Source: JANMZO01 sp963763135 (lineage in GTDB: Bacteria; Actinomycetota; Acidimicrobiia; Acidimicrobiales; JANYDT01). From it: a DNA stretch of 64,000 bases. Shown here in pieces: positions 1-9,111 of this stretch (positions within the stretch are counted from its first letter, which is position 1; each line of letters starts with the position of its first letter). The notes under the pieces are model-generated. The model was not told the DNA's origin, searched no databases, and saw only the letters and a list, made by a program, of their open reading frames with translations. A program made the translations under genes and the position numbers. Location: assembly GCA_963763135.1 (NCBI GenBank), contig CAVXNJ010000010.1:248001-312000 (forward strand), in the 5' to 3' direction.

Positions 1-57
1 CGGGTCCGTCTTGTCGGTCGTCGATGTATCGCGCTCGAAATCAGTGGTCGTTGCCAT
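1..57 (-). CDS. Possible N-terminus of a gene running off the left edge
   Basis: On the minus strand an ATG at 57 opens a frame of 19 codons that reaches the window edge without a stop and begins M-A-T-T-T-D-F. It lies 37 bases downstream of the DMT transporter stop in the same direction, so it could be the next gene of that unit. There is no recognisable domain in so few residues and only a weak purine-rich stretch upstream. The call rests on position and an open frame alone. Confidence 0.3.
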   Translation of the reverse strand, partial: MATTTDFERDTSTTDKTDP

Positions 58-94
58 CGCGAGCCATTCTGCCTCGGTTTTCGCTCCGAGAAGG

Positions 95-1099
95 TCAGGC
101 GGGCGACGACACGCGGAGGTTCGCGTCGGCGTTCGCGCTGACGTTGGCGCTGGCACGAGATGCCGCGTAGACGGTGTGGACGGCCAACGCCACAAACACG
201 ATCGATCCGCCGATGAGCGCGGCGACTCCGGGGTACTCGCTTCGGAACAGCCAAACCCAGATCGGCCCCATGATCGGCTCCAGCATGGAGAGCAGCGCCA
301 CGTCGGTAGCCGGCGCCCCACTTGCGGCGACACTGAAGATGGCGAGCCCGATACCGAGCTGCGCAAACCCGAAGAGCATGAGCAGGATGAAGTCGTGGCG
401 ATTGACGTCGAACGGATGGGCGAAGGGCACCGCAATGACTGCACTGATCACGGTTGCAAGAAGCATCGCCGGAATCATCGAGATCTCGGCGTGCTGACGG
501 ATCGTGACCGTTCCGTAACCGAACGCCAGCGGAATCACGAGGGCGATCAGTGCGCCGGTCATCGATGTGCCGCTCCGGGAACCCGACACCATGTAACCGA
601 CACCGATCACCGTGACGGCGATCGCCACCCAGGTGTAGTTGCGGACCCGTTCGCCGATCAACACCCAGGCCATGATCGCTGCCGCCAGCGGGCTGAGCGA
701 GAAGATCACGAGGACAATGGCCACGCTCGTTCGGGAAAGCGCCACGACCATCCCGATCGACGACGCCGCAAAAGCCGCGGCCACGCTGTATCCAGGCAGA
801 CCCATGGTTCGCACCGCCCGAACAGCGTTGGACTTTTCCTTCCAGATGATCAGGCCCACCAGGCTCACGCCGGCCGACACCGAACGCCAGAACACGGTGG
901 TCCAGGCATGGGGGTGTTGGAGGCTCCGAACGAAGAGCCCGCCGGTACTGAACATGAGCGCCGACACGATCAGGAGAACAATTGAGAGCGTCGAGGCCCG
1001 GCCACCTTCAGGGACGTGGGTGATCGCGATTCCCGCTTCCCCGGAAACCGCGTGCACATCGTCGACATGCCCTGCGTTGGATTCAGCGCGAATGTCCAT
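95..1099 (-). CDS. DMT-superfamily (EamA) transporter
   Basis: A 334-residue integral membrane protein of the drug/metabolite transporter superfamily, which moves small metabolites or drugs across the inner membrane. About 36 soluble N-terminal residues are followed by two EamA repeats of about five helices each, roughly residues 37-170 and 185-315, the usual ten-helix plan. The second half has the typical run of small residues near a conserved Glu-Pro (SMLEPIMGP). The substrate cannot be told from sequence. The ATG lies directly after two 60-bp tandem repeats, which therefore make up its leader. The gene follows the methyltransferase on the same strand, 156 bases downstream. Confidence 0.85.
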   Translation of the reverse strand: MDIRAESNAGHVDDVHAVSGEAGIAITHVPEGGRASTLSIVLLIVSALMFSTGGLFVRSLQHPHAWTTVFWRSVSAGVSLVGLIIWKEKSNAVRAVRTMGLPGYSVAAAFAASSIGMVVALSRTSVAIVLVIFSLSPLAAAIMAWVLIGERVRNYTWVAIAVTVIGVGYMVSGSRSGTSMTGALIALVIPLAFGYGTVTIRQHAEISMIPAMLLATVISAVIAVPFAHPFDVNRHDFILLMLFGFAQLGIGLAIFSVAASGAPATDVALLSMLEPIMGPIWVWLFRSEYPGVAALIGGSIVFVALAVHTVYAASRASANVSANADANLRVSSPA

Positions 1100-1107
1100 C
1101 CTGTCTA

Positions 1108-1215
1108 TTCTTCACGGAAATTGAACCGGGCGTGAAATCCACGATTCGTAATGGACCTTACGGCGTTTTCTTCACGGAAATTGAACCGGGCGTGAAATCC
1201 ACAATTCGTAATGGA
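1108..1215. repeat. Two tandem 60-bp repeats in the leader of the DMT gene
   Basis: Two copies of a 48-base unit lie at 1108-1155 and 1168-1215, with a period of exactly 60 bases and one difference inside the unit. Each copy holds the inverted pair TTCACG and CGTGAA separated by 14 bases, and a second pair TCCA/TGGA around a near-palindromic centre. The first copy ends only a few bases upstream of the DMT start codon on the minus strand, so the repeats are probably in the promoter or 5' untranslated region. Confidence 0.85.
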
Positions 1216-1255
1216 TTTTGCGGCTTCCACGAATGATCGTCTGCTGACTCCGGTC

Positions 1256-1918
1256 CTACGCGGACCGACCGGTGACGTATCGGACCCCAATCTGGTCCGT
1301 GAAGTCTTCGTTGCCCGGCATGTACGGCCTCGGTTCGCTCCACTGCGCCTCCGCGAGGTGCCCGTCGTCGAGCAGCCCGGTGACGACGGCCGAAAAGTCC
1401 TGCTCGTCCCACAGGTCGCTGCGGTGGGTGAAGCAGATCGCTCCTCCGGGTTGGGCGACCCGACACATATCAAGAATCAGCTTGCGCGGGTCCCATGCGT
1501 AACTCAGCACACCCACGCACACAACGGCCGCGAAGTGGTTGTCGGGAAACGGGAGCGGGGCTTCGTTGAAGTCATGACGCCGCACCTCCCGGTAATTGCC
1601 ACCCTCTCGGGCCACTGCGAGCGATGCCTCCGAGAGGTCGATGCCCTCGAGGTCGGTGAACCCTTCCGCCCGCAACGCGCGTCCGGTCAGCCCGATGCCG
1701 CAGCCGATATCGAGGACCGGTCCACCAACGCCCATCGCAGCCAGTCGGCGGGCAGCTTCGAACGGTGCGTCGTACCGCCACTCCCCGACGAGTTCGGCTT
1801 CGTACGTAGCGGCCCACCCGTCGTAATGACTGGCGATGTCGGCGGAATCGGTAAGCGGCCTCCGCAGCCAGCTTTTGTCATCGTCGGAATGTGCGTCGGG
1901 CTGGGAGTCGGAGGCCAT
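1256..1918 (-). CDS. Class I SAM-dependent methyltransferase (METTL27/WBSCR27-like)
   Basis: A 220-residue cytosolic Rossmann-fold methyltransferase. The SAM-binding motif I reads VLDIGCGIG at about residues 68-76, followed by motif II GIDLS, and a later Asp-Phe acidic step. The N-terminal IASHYDGWAATYE and the general layout resemble the METTL27/WBSCR27 group, whose substrates are unknown. An ATG at 1918 is preferred; a GTG at 1945 would add nine residues. It is upstream of and codirectional with the DMT transporter and divergent from the histidine kinase at 2059. Confidence 0.8.
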   Translation of the reverse strand: MASDSQPDAHSDDDKSWLRRPLTDSADIASHYDGWAATYEAELVGEWRYDAPFEAARRLAAMGVGGPVLDIGCGIGLTGRALRAEGFTDLEGIDLSEASLAVAREGGNYREVRRHDFNEAPLPFPDNHFAAVVCVGVLSYAWDPRKLILDMCRVAQPGGAICFTHRSDLWDEQDFSAVVTGLLDDGHLAEAQWSEPRPYMPGNEDFTDQIGVRYVTGRSA

Positions 1919-2058
1919 GGCCGCCCATACTGCCCGACATCCCACGGCACCGCCCGTTCGTCCGAGGCCCGTCCACTCATAAAGGTAGGGAAAACCTCAC
2001 CGTCGAGATGCCCGGAACCTTCATGGTTTCGGCAAATCCGATCCCGTACGGTTGAGAC

Positions 2059-3315
2059 ATGCGATCAACGGCTTCACGGGTGGGCTCCTCGTTCATCTAC
2101 GTCATGTTGAACCCGTGGGTTGCCGTGGTCTGTACGGTCGTGTTCTGGGTCGGGTTTTCGCTGAGCCTGGGACTTGCGATCACGGTGATCGGTGGTGCGC
2201 TCACGCTCGCCGGTACGTTCATCACCTGCAACGCCATTGGTCGATTCGAGCGGTTCCGGGCCGCCACGTTCCTCGGGGTCAGCGTTCCCGCTCCATCGAG
2301 GTCACGAAAGCCGCACCGGTTCGGAGCGGTCGGCCGAGCCGTGTCCGATCGGTCGTCGTGGAAGGCGTTCGCGTATTGCGGTCTCCAGCCAATCGTAGGT
2401 TCACTTACTTTTACGTTGACGATCGCGGCATGGTGTTCGGGACTCGTCCTCGCGTTTCTTCCGCTCTATCGCTGGTTGCTGCCACGAAACACTGTCGCGT
2501 TCTTCGAGATCAGAACCGGCTTCCAGACCCTTGTCGCGGCGGTCATCGGGGTTCTGGTGCTCTTCGTGGCACCGTTTGTCACGTTGCTCGCCGGCCTCGT
2601 CGATCTTGCGCTGGTGCGTTCACTTCTCGGACCCTCCAGAGAAGTGGAACTGGAGGAGCAGGTGACCCAGGTGACCGCCCAGGTCACCGAGGTGAAGGCG
2701 CAGCGCTCCGCGGCGCTCGACGCGGCCGAGGCCGAGCGTCGGCGGATCGAACGAGACCTCCACGACGGTGCTCAGCAACGGCTCGTTGCCCTCGGTATGA
2801 CGCTCGGCCTGGCGCGCGAAAAGCTTGACTCCAAGCCCGACGAGGCGCGCGCGTTGCTCGACGAAGCACACGCTGAAGCGAAATCTGCAATGACCGAGCT
2901 GCGGGCCATCGCCCGCGGCATTCATCCGGCGGTCCTCGACGACCGTGGTCTCGACGCCGCCCTCTCCGCGGTGGCGGCACGATGCCCGTTCCCCGTCGAA
3001 ATCTCGGTGCGACTTCCCCGCCGGCTGGGCACCCAGGTCGAGGGCACGGCGTACTACGTCGTGTCGGAAGCATTGACCAACGCAACAAAACATGCCGGCG
3101 CCACCGAAGCTTCAGTCGACGTATGGATCACCGAAATCGACGGGCAGGAGACGATGATCGCCAGCGTCGTCGACAACGGTGAAGGCGGAGCCGAACTCAG
3201 CCACGACGGCGGGTTGGCCGGTCTCCGTGACCGGGTCGCGGCGATCGGCGGACGTTTCACGGTCACCAGCCCAGCCGGGGGTCCGACCATTCTCACCGCC
3301 GAGGTGCCGCTATGA
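2059..3315 (+). CDS. Membrane sensor histidine kinase, NarL/HPK7 type
   Basis: A 418-residue sensor kinase that passes phosphate to the response regulator encoded next. The first 190 residues form a small multi-helix membrane sensor with two hydrophobic pairs, at about 15-60 and 105-185. A coiled linker at 195-225 leads to the HisKA_3 dimerisation helix, where ERDLHDGAQQR places the phospho-acceptor at His235. The HATPase domain follows with an N-box at ALTNATKHAG (Asn341) and a G-box near DNGEGG. The stop overlaps the regulator start by four bases (ATGA). The adjacent DUF4097 gene suggests an envelope-stress circuit like LiaSR. Confidence 0.9.
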   Translation: MRSTASRVGSSFIYVMLNPWVAVVCTVVFWVGFSLSLGLAITVIGGALTLAGTFITCNAIGRFERFRAATFLGVSVPAPSRSRKPHRFGAVGRAVSDRSSWKAFAYCGLQPIVGSLTFTLTIAAWCSGLVLAFLPLYRWLLPRNTVAFFEIRTGFQTLVAAVIGVLVLFVAPFVTLLAGLVDLALVRSLLGPSREVELEEQVTQVTAQVTEVKAQRSAALDAAEAERRRIERDLHDGAQQRLVALGMTLGLAREKLDSKPDEARALLDEAHAEAKSAMTELRAIARGIHPAVLDDRGLDAALSAVAARCPFPVEISVRLPRRLGTQVEGTAYYVVSEALTNATKHAGATEASVDVWITEIDGQETMIASVVDNGEGGAELSHDGGLAGLRDRVAAIGGRFTVTSPAGGPTILTAEVPL

Positions 3316-3980
3316 GTATCAAGTCGCTTCGCATTGTCATCGCCGAAGACTCCGTGTTGCTGCGGGCCGGGATCACCCGGCTCCTGGCCGACGCGGGCGA
3401 CGACGTGGTAGCCGGTGTCGAGTCCGGCGAAGCGTTGATCGATGCCGTTGTCGCGCACCAGCCCGACGTGTGCGTCGTTGATGTCCGGATGCCTCCGACG
3501 TTCACCGATGAAGGCATCCGGGCCGCCGTGGCAATCCGGCGTGATCACCCAAACGTCGGCGTGCTCGTTCTCAGTCAGTACGTCGAAGAACGGTACGCCA
3601 CCGAGCTTCTCGCGGTCGGCAACAATCGTGGCGTCGGCTACCTGCTGAAGGACCGGGTCGCCGATGTGCGTGAGTTCGTCGACGCCGTGCATCGGGTCGC
3701 CGAAGGCGGGTCGGCCCTCGACCCCGAGGTGGTCGCGCAACTCTTCGCCCGACGTCGCACGAAGAACCCCCTTGCGGAGCTGACCGCCCGCGAATCCGAA
3801 GTACTGCGACTCATGGCCGAAGGCCGTTCCAACAGTGGCATCGCCGACCATCTCGTGGTCTCGGCCGGCGCGGTGGAGAAGCACGTGAACAACATCCTCG
3901 CCAAACTCGGGCTGTCCCAAACCCCGGGTGACCATCGCCGGGTTCTCGCCGTCCTTCGCTACCTCGAAGGAGAACAGTAA
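3312..3980 (+). CDS. Response regulator, NarL/LuxR family
   Basis: A 222-residue DNA-binding response regulator. The receiver domain covers residues 6-125 with the acidic pair Glu11/Asp12, phospho-acceptor Asp57 in VVDVRMP, and Lys113 in LLKDR. A LuxR-type helix-turn-helix occupies about residues 157-205 (LTARESEVLRLMAEG). It starts inside the kinase stop codon and its own TAA is followed at once by the ATG of the DUF4097 gene, so the three genes are surely cotranscribed and translationally coupled. Confidence 0.93.
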   Translation: MSIKSLRIVIAEDSVLLRAGITRLLADAGDDVVAGVESGEALIDAVVAHQPDVCVVDVRMPPTFTDEGIRAAVAIRRDHPNVGVLVLSQYVEERYATELLAVGNNRGVGYLLKDRVADVREFVDAVHRVAEGGSALDPEVVAQLFARRRTKNPLAELTARESEVLRLMAEGRSNSGIADHLVVSAGAVEKHVNNILAKLGLSQTPGDHRRVLAVLRYLEGEQ

Positions 3981-4859
3981 ATGAAACGTACACTTACTAT
4001 TGCTGGTGTCGCGATTGCAGCGCTCACCGTCGTCTACGGATGCCTCACGCTTCTTACCGTGATGGCCCGCGATCGGATCGAAGCACCTGTTTCGTTTGAG
4101 AATGTGAAGGCCGTACAGCTCGACCTCGGAGCCGGGGGCCTGACGCTCACGGGAACTGACAGTGCGGCGGTTACGGGAACGCGAACGACCGTGAGGAGCG
4201 TTGCGCGTCCTCGCATCAAAGAGCGAGTCGACAGCGAGGGCACCCTGCATTTGTCGACAGACTGCCCCTGGTTCGCCTCGTTCAACTGCTCAGCGAGCTA
4301 CAAACTCAACGTCCCGAAAGATGTCGTCGTCTCCGGTTCATCCAGCGGTGGATCGCTCTCGTTCCAGGCAATCAAGGGCGAGATCAAGGTGTCGTCTTCG
4401 GGTGGCGGGGTGCGAGCATCGAACCTCGGCGGAAAGCTCACGGCCGATTCGTCCGGCGGTGGAATCACGGTCGATCGGAGCATCGGCCCGCTCAAGCTCG
4501 ACAGCAGCGGAGGCGGAATAACCGTGACGGATTCATCAGGGAAGGTCCACGCCTCGAGCAGCGGGGGTGGCATTCAACTCAGCGGAAGCACAAGCACCGA
4601 CGTCGATCTGTCATCGTCCGGTGGAGGAGTTCGAGCGTCGTTCACGAAGCCTCCGAAGAAGGTTCGCATTTCGTCGTCGGGTGGTGGGGTTCGGTTGGTC
4701 CTGCCCCGCAGTGAGATCTCGTACGCGGTAGACGCATCGAGTTCAGGAGGCAGCTCCTCAGTGAAAATCCGCACCGACCCTGAATCTCCGTACACCGTTT
4801 GGCTCCGCTCATCCGGTGGCAGCGTGACTGCCACCTACGCCGACCCGGCCGGCTCCTAG
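3981..4859 (+). CDS. DUF4097-type membrane-anchored beta-repeat protein
   Basis: A 292-residue protein with one N-terminal membrane helix at about residues 5-27 and an extracytoplasmic part built from repeats. From about residue 110 the pattern SSSGGGV/I recurs every 18-25 residues, which is the hallmark of the DUF4097 (putative adhesin) beta-helix. Partners of this family next to LiaSR/NarL-type systems are usually targets or co-sensors in envelope stress. The ATG touches the stop of the regulator gene with no gap, so it is the third gene of that operon. No catalytic motif is visible. Confidence 0.8.
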   Translation: MKRTLTIAGVAIAALTVVYGCLTLLTVMARDRIEAPVSFENVKAVQLDLGAGGLTLTGTDSAAVTGTRTTVRSVARPRIKERVDSEGTLHLSTDCPWFASFNCSASYKLNVPKDVVVSGSSSGGSLSFQAIKGEIKVSSSGGGVRASNLGGKLTADSSGGGITVDRSIGPLKLDSSGGGITVTDSSGKVHASSSGGGIQLSGSTSTDVDLSSSGGGVRASFTKPPKKVRISSSGGGVRLVLPRSEISYAVDASSSGGSSSVKIRTDPESPYTVWLRSSGGSVTATYADPAGS

Positions 4860-4972
4860 AAGTTTCCGTCTCTCCGGTGAGGGGGGCCGAGCCCCCTAAC
4901 CGTCAGTTGTGCCGTCCGCTGTTTCAGCTGGCGTTTGATACCCAAATCCCTACCCCTTGGAGGTGCGCGCCC

Positions 4973-7135
4973 ATGCTCGCTCGTATTGCTGACTTTTCGT
5001 ATCGACGGAAGTGGCTTGTTGTCGTTGTTTGGATCGCTATCGCGGTCAGCGCCACCGTGGCCGCCAAATCGCTCGGAGGTGAATGGAAAGGCGGCGCCCG
5101 CCTCGAAGGGACTGATGCTCAGCGCGCTTATGATTTGCTGGAAGAGCATTTTCCGTCGCAGTCCGGCGAAACCGCATCGGTGGTCTTTGCGACGCCCGGG
5201 GCCGGCCTCGTTGCAAAGAAGCGGATCATTGAGGCGTACCTGGCGGACATCGCCAAGGAGCCCGGAATCGCCAACGTCACGTCACCGTTCGAGGCAACCC
5301 AGCAGTTGTCGGACGATGGAACCATCGGTTTCGCAGCCGTCGACTTCGCCCCGGGTAACGATCAGATGCTGGCCGCCACCGAGACGATGAAGGAGCGTGC
5401 AGCGAAACTCCGAGACGCCGGAATGACGATCGAGTTCTCCGGTTACATGTTCGACGAGGGCGATCTGCCGGCCACCGAAGTATTCGGTTTGATTGCCGCA
5501 GCCGTGATCCTGTTTCTAACGCTGGGTTCGTTGGTGGGCGCCGGCCTTCCGCTTCTCACCGCGATCATCGGCATCCTCACCGGCCTGGCCTCCGTCTCGC
5601 TTTGGGCCGCAGTGGTTGACACGCCTGACTTCACCGTGCAGGTCGCGTCGATGATCGGTATCGGTGTGGGCATCGACTATGCGCTCTTCATCGTCACCCG
5701 ATTTCGCGAGGCGCGAGCCAGAAATCTAAGCGTACATAGTGCCGTCCTTGAAGCGGCGAACACCGCAGGGAGGGCCGTGGTATTTGCCGGGCTCACTGTG
5801 ATGGTGTCGTTGCTCGGCATGATCCTGATGCGCATCCGGTTCCTCAACGGTTTGGCCGTGGGCTCGTCAACTGCTGTAGCGATAGCTGTTCTTGCGGCGG
5901 TCACTCTGCTTCCCGCCCTGCTCGGCATTCTCGGTCATCGAATTCGTCCGGCGAAGATCGGCGGGCGTCGCGGCCATGTGTCGGTGTGGGTGCGATGGAG
6001 CAGGTTTGTGCAATCCCGTCCGTGGGCCAGTGCGGTCGCTGGACTCGCGGTTCTTCTGGCACTGGGCGTGCCCACGCTTGCCCTTCGGCTCGGTTCAGCC
6101 GACGACGGCAGCCGTCCGTTGGACCAGACCACCCGCAAGGCCTATGACCTTCTCGCCAAGGGTTTCACCCCCGGGTCAGCAGGTCCCTTCGTCATGATTA
6201 CCGAAACGCCGAGTGCCGCGTCGCAAAGCGCGCTTATGGATGTGGTGGCGAAGATTCGTGCGACCGACGGCGTGGCATTCGTGTCAGACCCGACCCCCAA
6301 CCCCACCAACGCTGCGGCACTAATCACCGTGGTGCCGAAGACCTCGCCGCAGGATCCGGCCACCAGTCAGCTGCTCCGTCGTCTTCGCAACGACGTCCTA
6401 CCTTCGGCGACCCGGGGCACCGACCTGAACGTCTCGGTCGGCGGCAACACCGCATCGAGCGTCGACTTCGCCTACTTCATCGGTCAGCGCCTGCCCTATT
6501 TCATAGGGGCGGTTCTGGTCATCAGCTTCCTGTTGCTCATGGCAATGTTCCGTTCCGTCCTCGTGCCGCTCAAGGCCGTGATCCTGAACCTGCTCTCGAT
6601 AGGCGCCGCGTATGGCGTAATGGTTGCGGTCTTCCAGTGGGCATTGCTCGGTTCACTGTTCGGCGTCGGACGCGGCGCACCGATTGAGCCGTGGGCTCCC
6701 ATGATGCTCTTCGCCATCGTGTTCGGGTTGTCGATGGATTACGAGGTCTTTCTTCTTTCCAAGATCCGGGAGAACTTCGACGAAACGCTCGACAACTCGG
6801 GTGCGGTTGCCAACGGTGTGGCGTCCACCGCCCGGGTCATCACCGCGGCCGCGGCGATCATGGTCTTCGTCTTCGGCTTCTTCGTGTTCGGCGACTCGCG
6901 TGAGATCAAGCTGATCGGCCTCGGTCTCGCCACCGCCGTGCTCATCGACGCCACCGTCGTGCGACTTCTCCTGGTTCCCGCGACGATGGAGTTGATGGGT
7001 TCCCGGAACTGGTGGATGCCGAAGTGGCTCGACCGTCTGGTCCCCCACCTCGACGTCGAAGGCGGCCACGCCCACTACGCCAACGGCACCATCACCGTCG
7101 ACACGAGCCATGCGGAACTACCGCTCGCAGGTTAA
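4973..7135 (+). CDS. MMPL/RND-family membrane transporter
   Basis: A 720-residue multi-pass export protein of the MMPL type, related to lipid and drug exporters of actinobacteria. Two homologous halves each have one helix, a large extracytoplasmic loop and a bundle of five to six helices. The signature GIGVGIDYALFIVTRFRE lies in the first bundle and FGLSMDYEVFLLSKIRE in the second, carrying the Asp-Tyr pairs used in proton relay. The start at 4973 follows a good GGAGG ribosome site; upstream codons in frame look non-coding. It lies 113 bases after the DUF4097 gene and may be part of the same stress regulon. Confidence 0.9.
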   Translation: MLARIADFSYRRKWLVVVVWIAIAVSATVAAKSLGGEWKGGARLEGTDAQRAYDLLEEHFPSQSGETASVVFATPGAGLVAKKRIIEAYLADIAKEPGIANVTSPFEATQQLSDDGTIGFAAVDFAPGNDQMLAATETMKERAAKLRDAGMTIEFSGYMFDEGDLPATEVFGLIAAAVILFLTLGSLVGAGLPLLTAIIGILTGLASVSLWAAVVDTPDFTVQVASMIGIGVGIDYALFIVTRFREARARNLSVHSAVLEAANTAGRAVVFAGLTVMVSLLGMILMRIRFLNGLAVGSSTAVAIAVLAAVTLLPALLGILGHRIRPAKIGGRRGHVSVWVRWSRFVQSRPWASAVAGLAVLLALGVPTLALRLGSADDGSRPLDQTTRKAYDLLAKGFTPGSAGPFVMITETPSAASQSALMDVVAKIRATDGVAFVSDPTPNPTNAAALITVVPKTSPQDPATSQLLRRLRNDVLPSATRGTDLNVSVGGNTASSVDFAYFIGQRLPYFIGAVLVISFLLLMAMFRSVLVPLKAVILNLLSIGAAYGVMVAVFQWALLGSLFGVGRGAPIEPWAPMMLFAIVFGLSMDYEVFLLSKIRENFDETLDNSGAVANGVASTARVITAAAAIMVFVFGFFVFGDSREIKLIGLGLATAVLIDATVVRLLLVPATMELMGSRNWWMPKWLDRLVPHLDVEGGHAHYANGTITVDTSHAELPLAG

Positions 7136-7212
7136 GCGTCCGGCCGAGAGGCAGAGAGGCGACTGACGCAGCGACCGCTTGTAGTTGCGGCCGACGCGGT
7201 AGGGTCACGGCC

Positions 7213-8079
7213 ATGATGAAGATTGGACTCGTGGTTCCTTTCAACGGTCGGCCGCAGCGTGGCATGGCGGATCTCAAGTCGGTGGCGGTGCACGCGGAGA
7301 CCGCGGGCATCAACTCGATCTGGTTTCCCGAGCACGTGGTGTTCTTTCCGAAGTACACGTCGAAGTACCCCTACAGCCCCGACGGGGATCCGGGCTTCGG
7401 TAAACGCCAGGGCGTGTACGACCCCCTGTTCGCGGCGACTGTCGCGGCCGCAGCGACGGAGCGACTCCGGGTCGGCACTGCGATCCTCATTGTTCCGCAA
7501 CGCAATCCGGTGGTACTCGCGCAGGAAGTCGTCGCAGTCGACCATGCCAGCAACGGACGGTTTGACTTCGGCATAGGCATCGGCTGGAGCAGCGAGGAGT
7601 TCGCAGCACTGGGCGTCCCATGGGCGGCAAGAGGTAAGCGCACAGATGAATATCTCAAGGTCATGCAAGCCCTGTGGACCGATGAGCTCGTGAGCTACCA
7701 CGGTGAATATGTTGACTTCGCCGATGTGATCGCGGAGCCGAAGCCAATCCAGACCCCACTGCCGATCTGGGTCGGAGGTGGCAACGCATCGATGAAGCGG
7801 GCCACGCGCTTCGGCACCGGCTGGTACGGCTGGAATCTCCATGGCGACGCCATTGCCGCCGCGATGCGAGAACTCGATCAGGTCTGCGAAGCCGAAGGCC
7901 GCGATCCAGCCACGATGGGCCGCAAGATCGGGCTGCTGTTCGACGGGTCCGCTGATGATCTCGCCCGCTACCTCGACACGGCGGCGAGCGCCGGGGTCAC
8001 CGAGGTTGTGCTCGCGGTTGGCATCAACGGCCCGCAGCTGCATGAACGGATCGACGCCCTCGGCGGCATCACCCACTGA
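7213..8079 (+). CDS. LLM-class F420-dependent oxidoreductase
   Basis: A 288-residue TIM-barrel enzyme of the luciferase-like family that in actinobacteria mostly uses the deazaflavin F420. The N-terminal strand IGLVVPFN, the HVVFFP segment, the internal VVAVDHASNGRFDFGIGIGW motif and PLPIWVGGGNASMKRA are typical of the F420-dependent branch. The substrate is unknown. ATG 7213 is chosen because the family begins at this strand; a second Met follows directly at 7216. The gene is convergent with the enoyl-CoA hydratase gene. Confidence 0.85.
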   Translation: MMKIGLVVPFNGRPQRGMADLKSVAVHAETAGINSIWFPEHVVFFPKYTSKYPYSPDGDPGFGKRQGVYDPLFAATVAAAATERLRVGTAILIVPQRNPVVLAQEVVAVDHASNGRFDFGIGIGWSSEEFAALGVPWAARGKRTDEYLKVMQALWTDELVSYHGEYVDFADVIAEPKPIQTPLPIWVGGGNASMKRATRFGTGWYGWNLHGDAIAAAMRELDQVCEAEGRDPATMGRKIGLLFDGSADDLARYLDTAASAGVTEVVLAVGINGPQLHERIDALGGITH

Positions 8080-8129
8080 TCCGGGACCAGGCGGGCCCGA
8101 GCGGGCCAACCTCGTTTACAACTGCTTAC

Positions 8130-8969
8130 CTAGCGCCCGGTGAAGACGGCGTCGGTCTTAGCCATGAACGCCGCTACCGCAGCACGGTGATCGGCGCTTC
8201 CCATCGTCGACACCATGTTCGCGGCCTCGGCGTCGAGACACGTGGCCAGATCGGCGATGAGCGCCCGGTTGATGTTTTCCTTGATGGCCCGGTTCGCGAG
8301 AACCGGTCCGCTCGCGATCTTCTGCGCGAACGCCCGCCATCCCGCTTCGAACTCAGCGTCGGGGAACACCCGGTTCACCACACCTGCAGCAGCGGCGTCA
8401 GCGGCAGTCAGCCGTTCGCTGAAGATGTACAGCTCCTTCGCCTTCGATGGTCCGACGAGTTGCGTCAGGAACCAGCTGCCACCGAAGTCGCCCGAGGCGC
8501 CGATCTTGGCAAATGCGGTGGTGATGATCGCCTTCTCCGTTGCTACCCGGAAATCGCACGCCAGGGCGATCGACAGTCCCGCTCCGGCGGCCGCGCCTGG
8601 GATGGCCGCCACGGTCAGCTTCGGGAGACGATGTATGGCGAGCGACACTTCAGCCTGCCGGCGCCGGAGGTTGTCGACAGCCACCGTGCTCGACGGCTTC
8701 TGCACCCCGCTGCCCTCGCTGGCATGCCCGGCCGCGAACCCCTTTACGTCGCCACCGGCGCAGAACGCGCCTCCCTGGCCGGTTACGACCAGGCATCCGA
8801 TCGTCGGATCCTCTCCGATCAACGGAAGTACGTTCGCAAAGCCCTTGTACATATCCTGATGCAGCGCGTTGCGGCTCTCCGGCCGGTTGAAGCTCAGCAC
8901 GGCGACGCCGTTCTCGACCCATCCGAGAAGGTATTCGGTACCGGTTTCCAGTTCGCGTCGTTCCGACAT
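8130..8969 (-). CDS. Enoyl-CoA hydratase/isomerase family protein
   Basis: A 279-residue crotonase-fold protein expected to act on an acyl-CoA thioester in fatty acid or related breakdown. The oxyanion-hole segments are visible as GAFCAGGDVKGFA near residue 75 and IPGAAAGAGLSIALACD near 130. The second catalytic Glu of typical hydratases is not clear: the segment reads FAKIGASGDFGGSW, with Gly or Ser where hydratases have Glu, so isomerase, hydrolase or other crotonase chemistry is possible. ATG 8969 fits the family start. Confidence 0.85.
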   Translation of the reverse strand: MSERRELETGTEYLLGWVENGVAVLSFNRPESRNALHQDMYKGFANVLPLIGEDPTIGCLVVTGQGGAFCAGGDVKGFAAGHASEGSGVQKPSSTVAVDNLRRRQAEVSLAIHRLPKLTVAAIPGAAAGAGLSIALACDFRVATEKAIITTAFAKIGASGDFGGSWFLTQLVGPSKAKELYIFSERLTAADAAAAGVVNRVFPDAEFEAGWRAFAQKIASGPVLANRAIKENINRALIADLATCLDAEAANMVSTMGSADHRAAVAAFMAKTDAVFTGR

Positions 8970-9111
8970 GTCGAGGCTCCTTTGTTTTCGGCCCGGTCCG
9001 CGGGCGCTCGTTGCGGGGATCGTACGCGACGGCTCTTCTGTAAATGCGATTCCGCTCCAGATGAGGCGTTGAGTTCCACACTGTCGGCTCGTTTGTGGTG
9101 TGCTAGCGGGC

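Noticed and set aside
11..985. Long plus-strand open frame opposite the DMT transporter
   Set aside because: It is rich in Arg, His and Asp, lacks any family pattern, and covers a clear membrane protein on the other strand. It is a GC-driven shadow.
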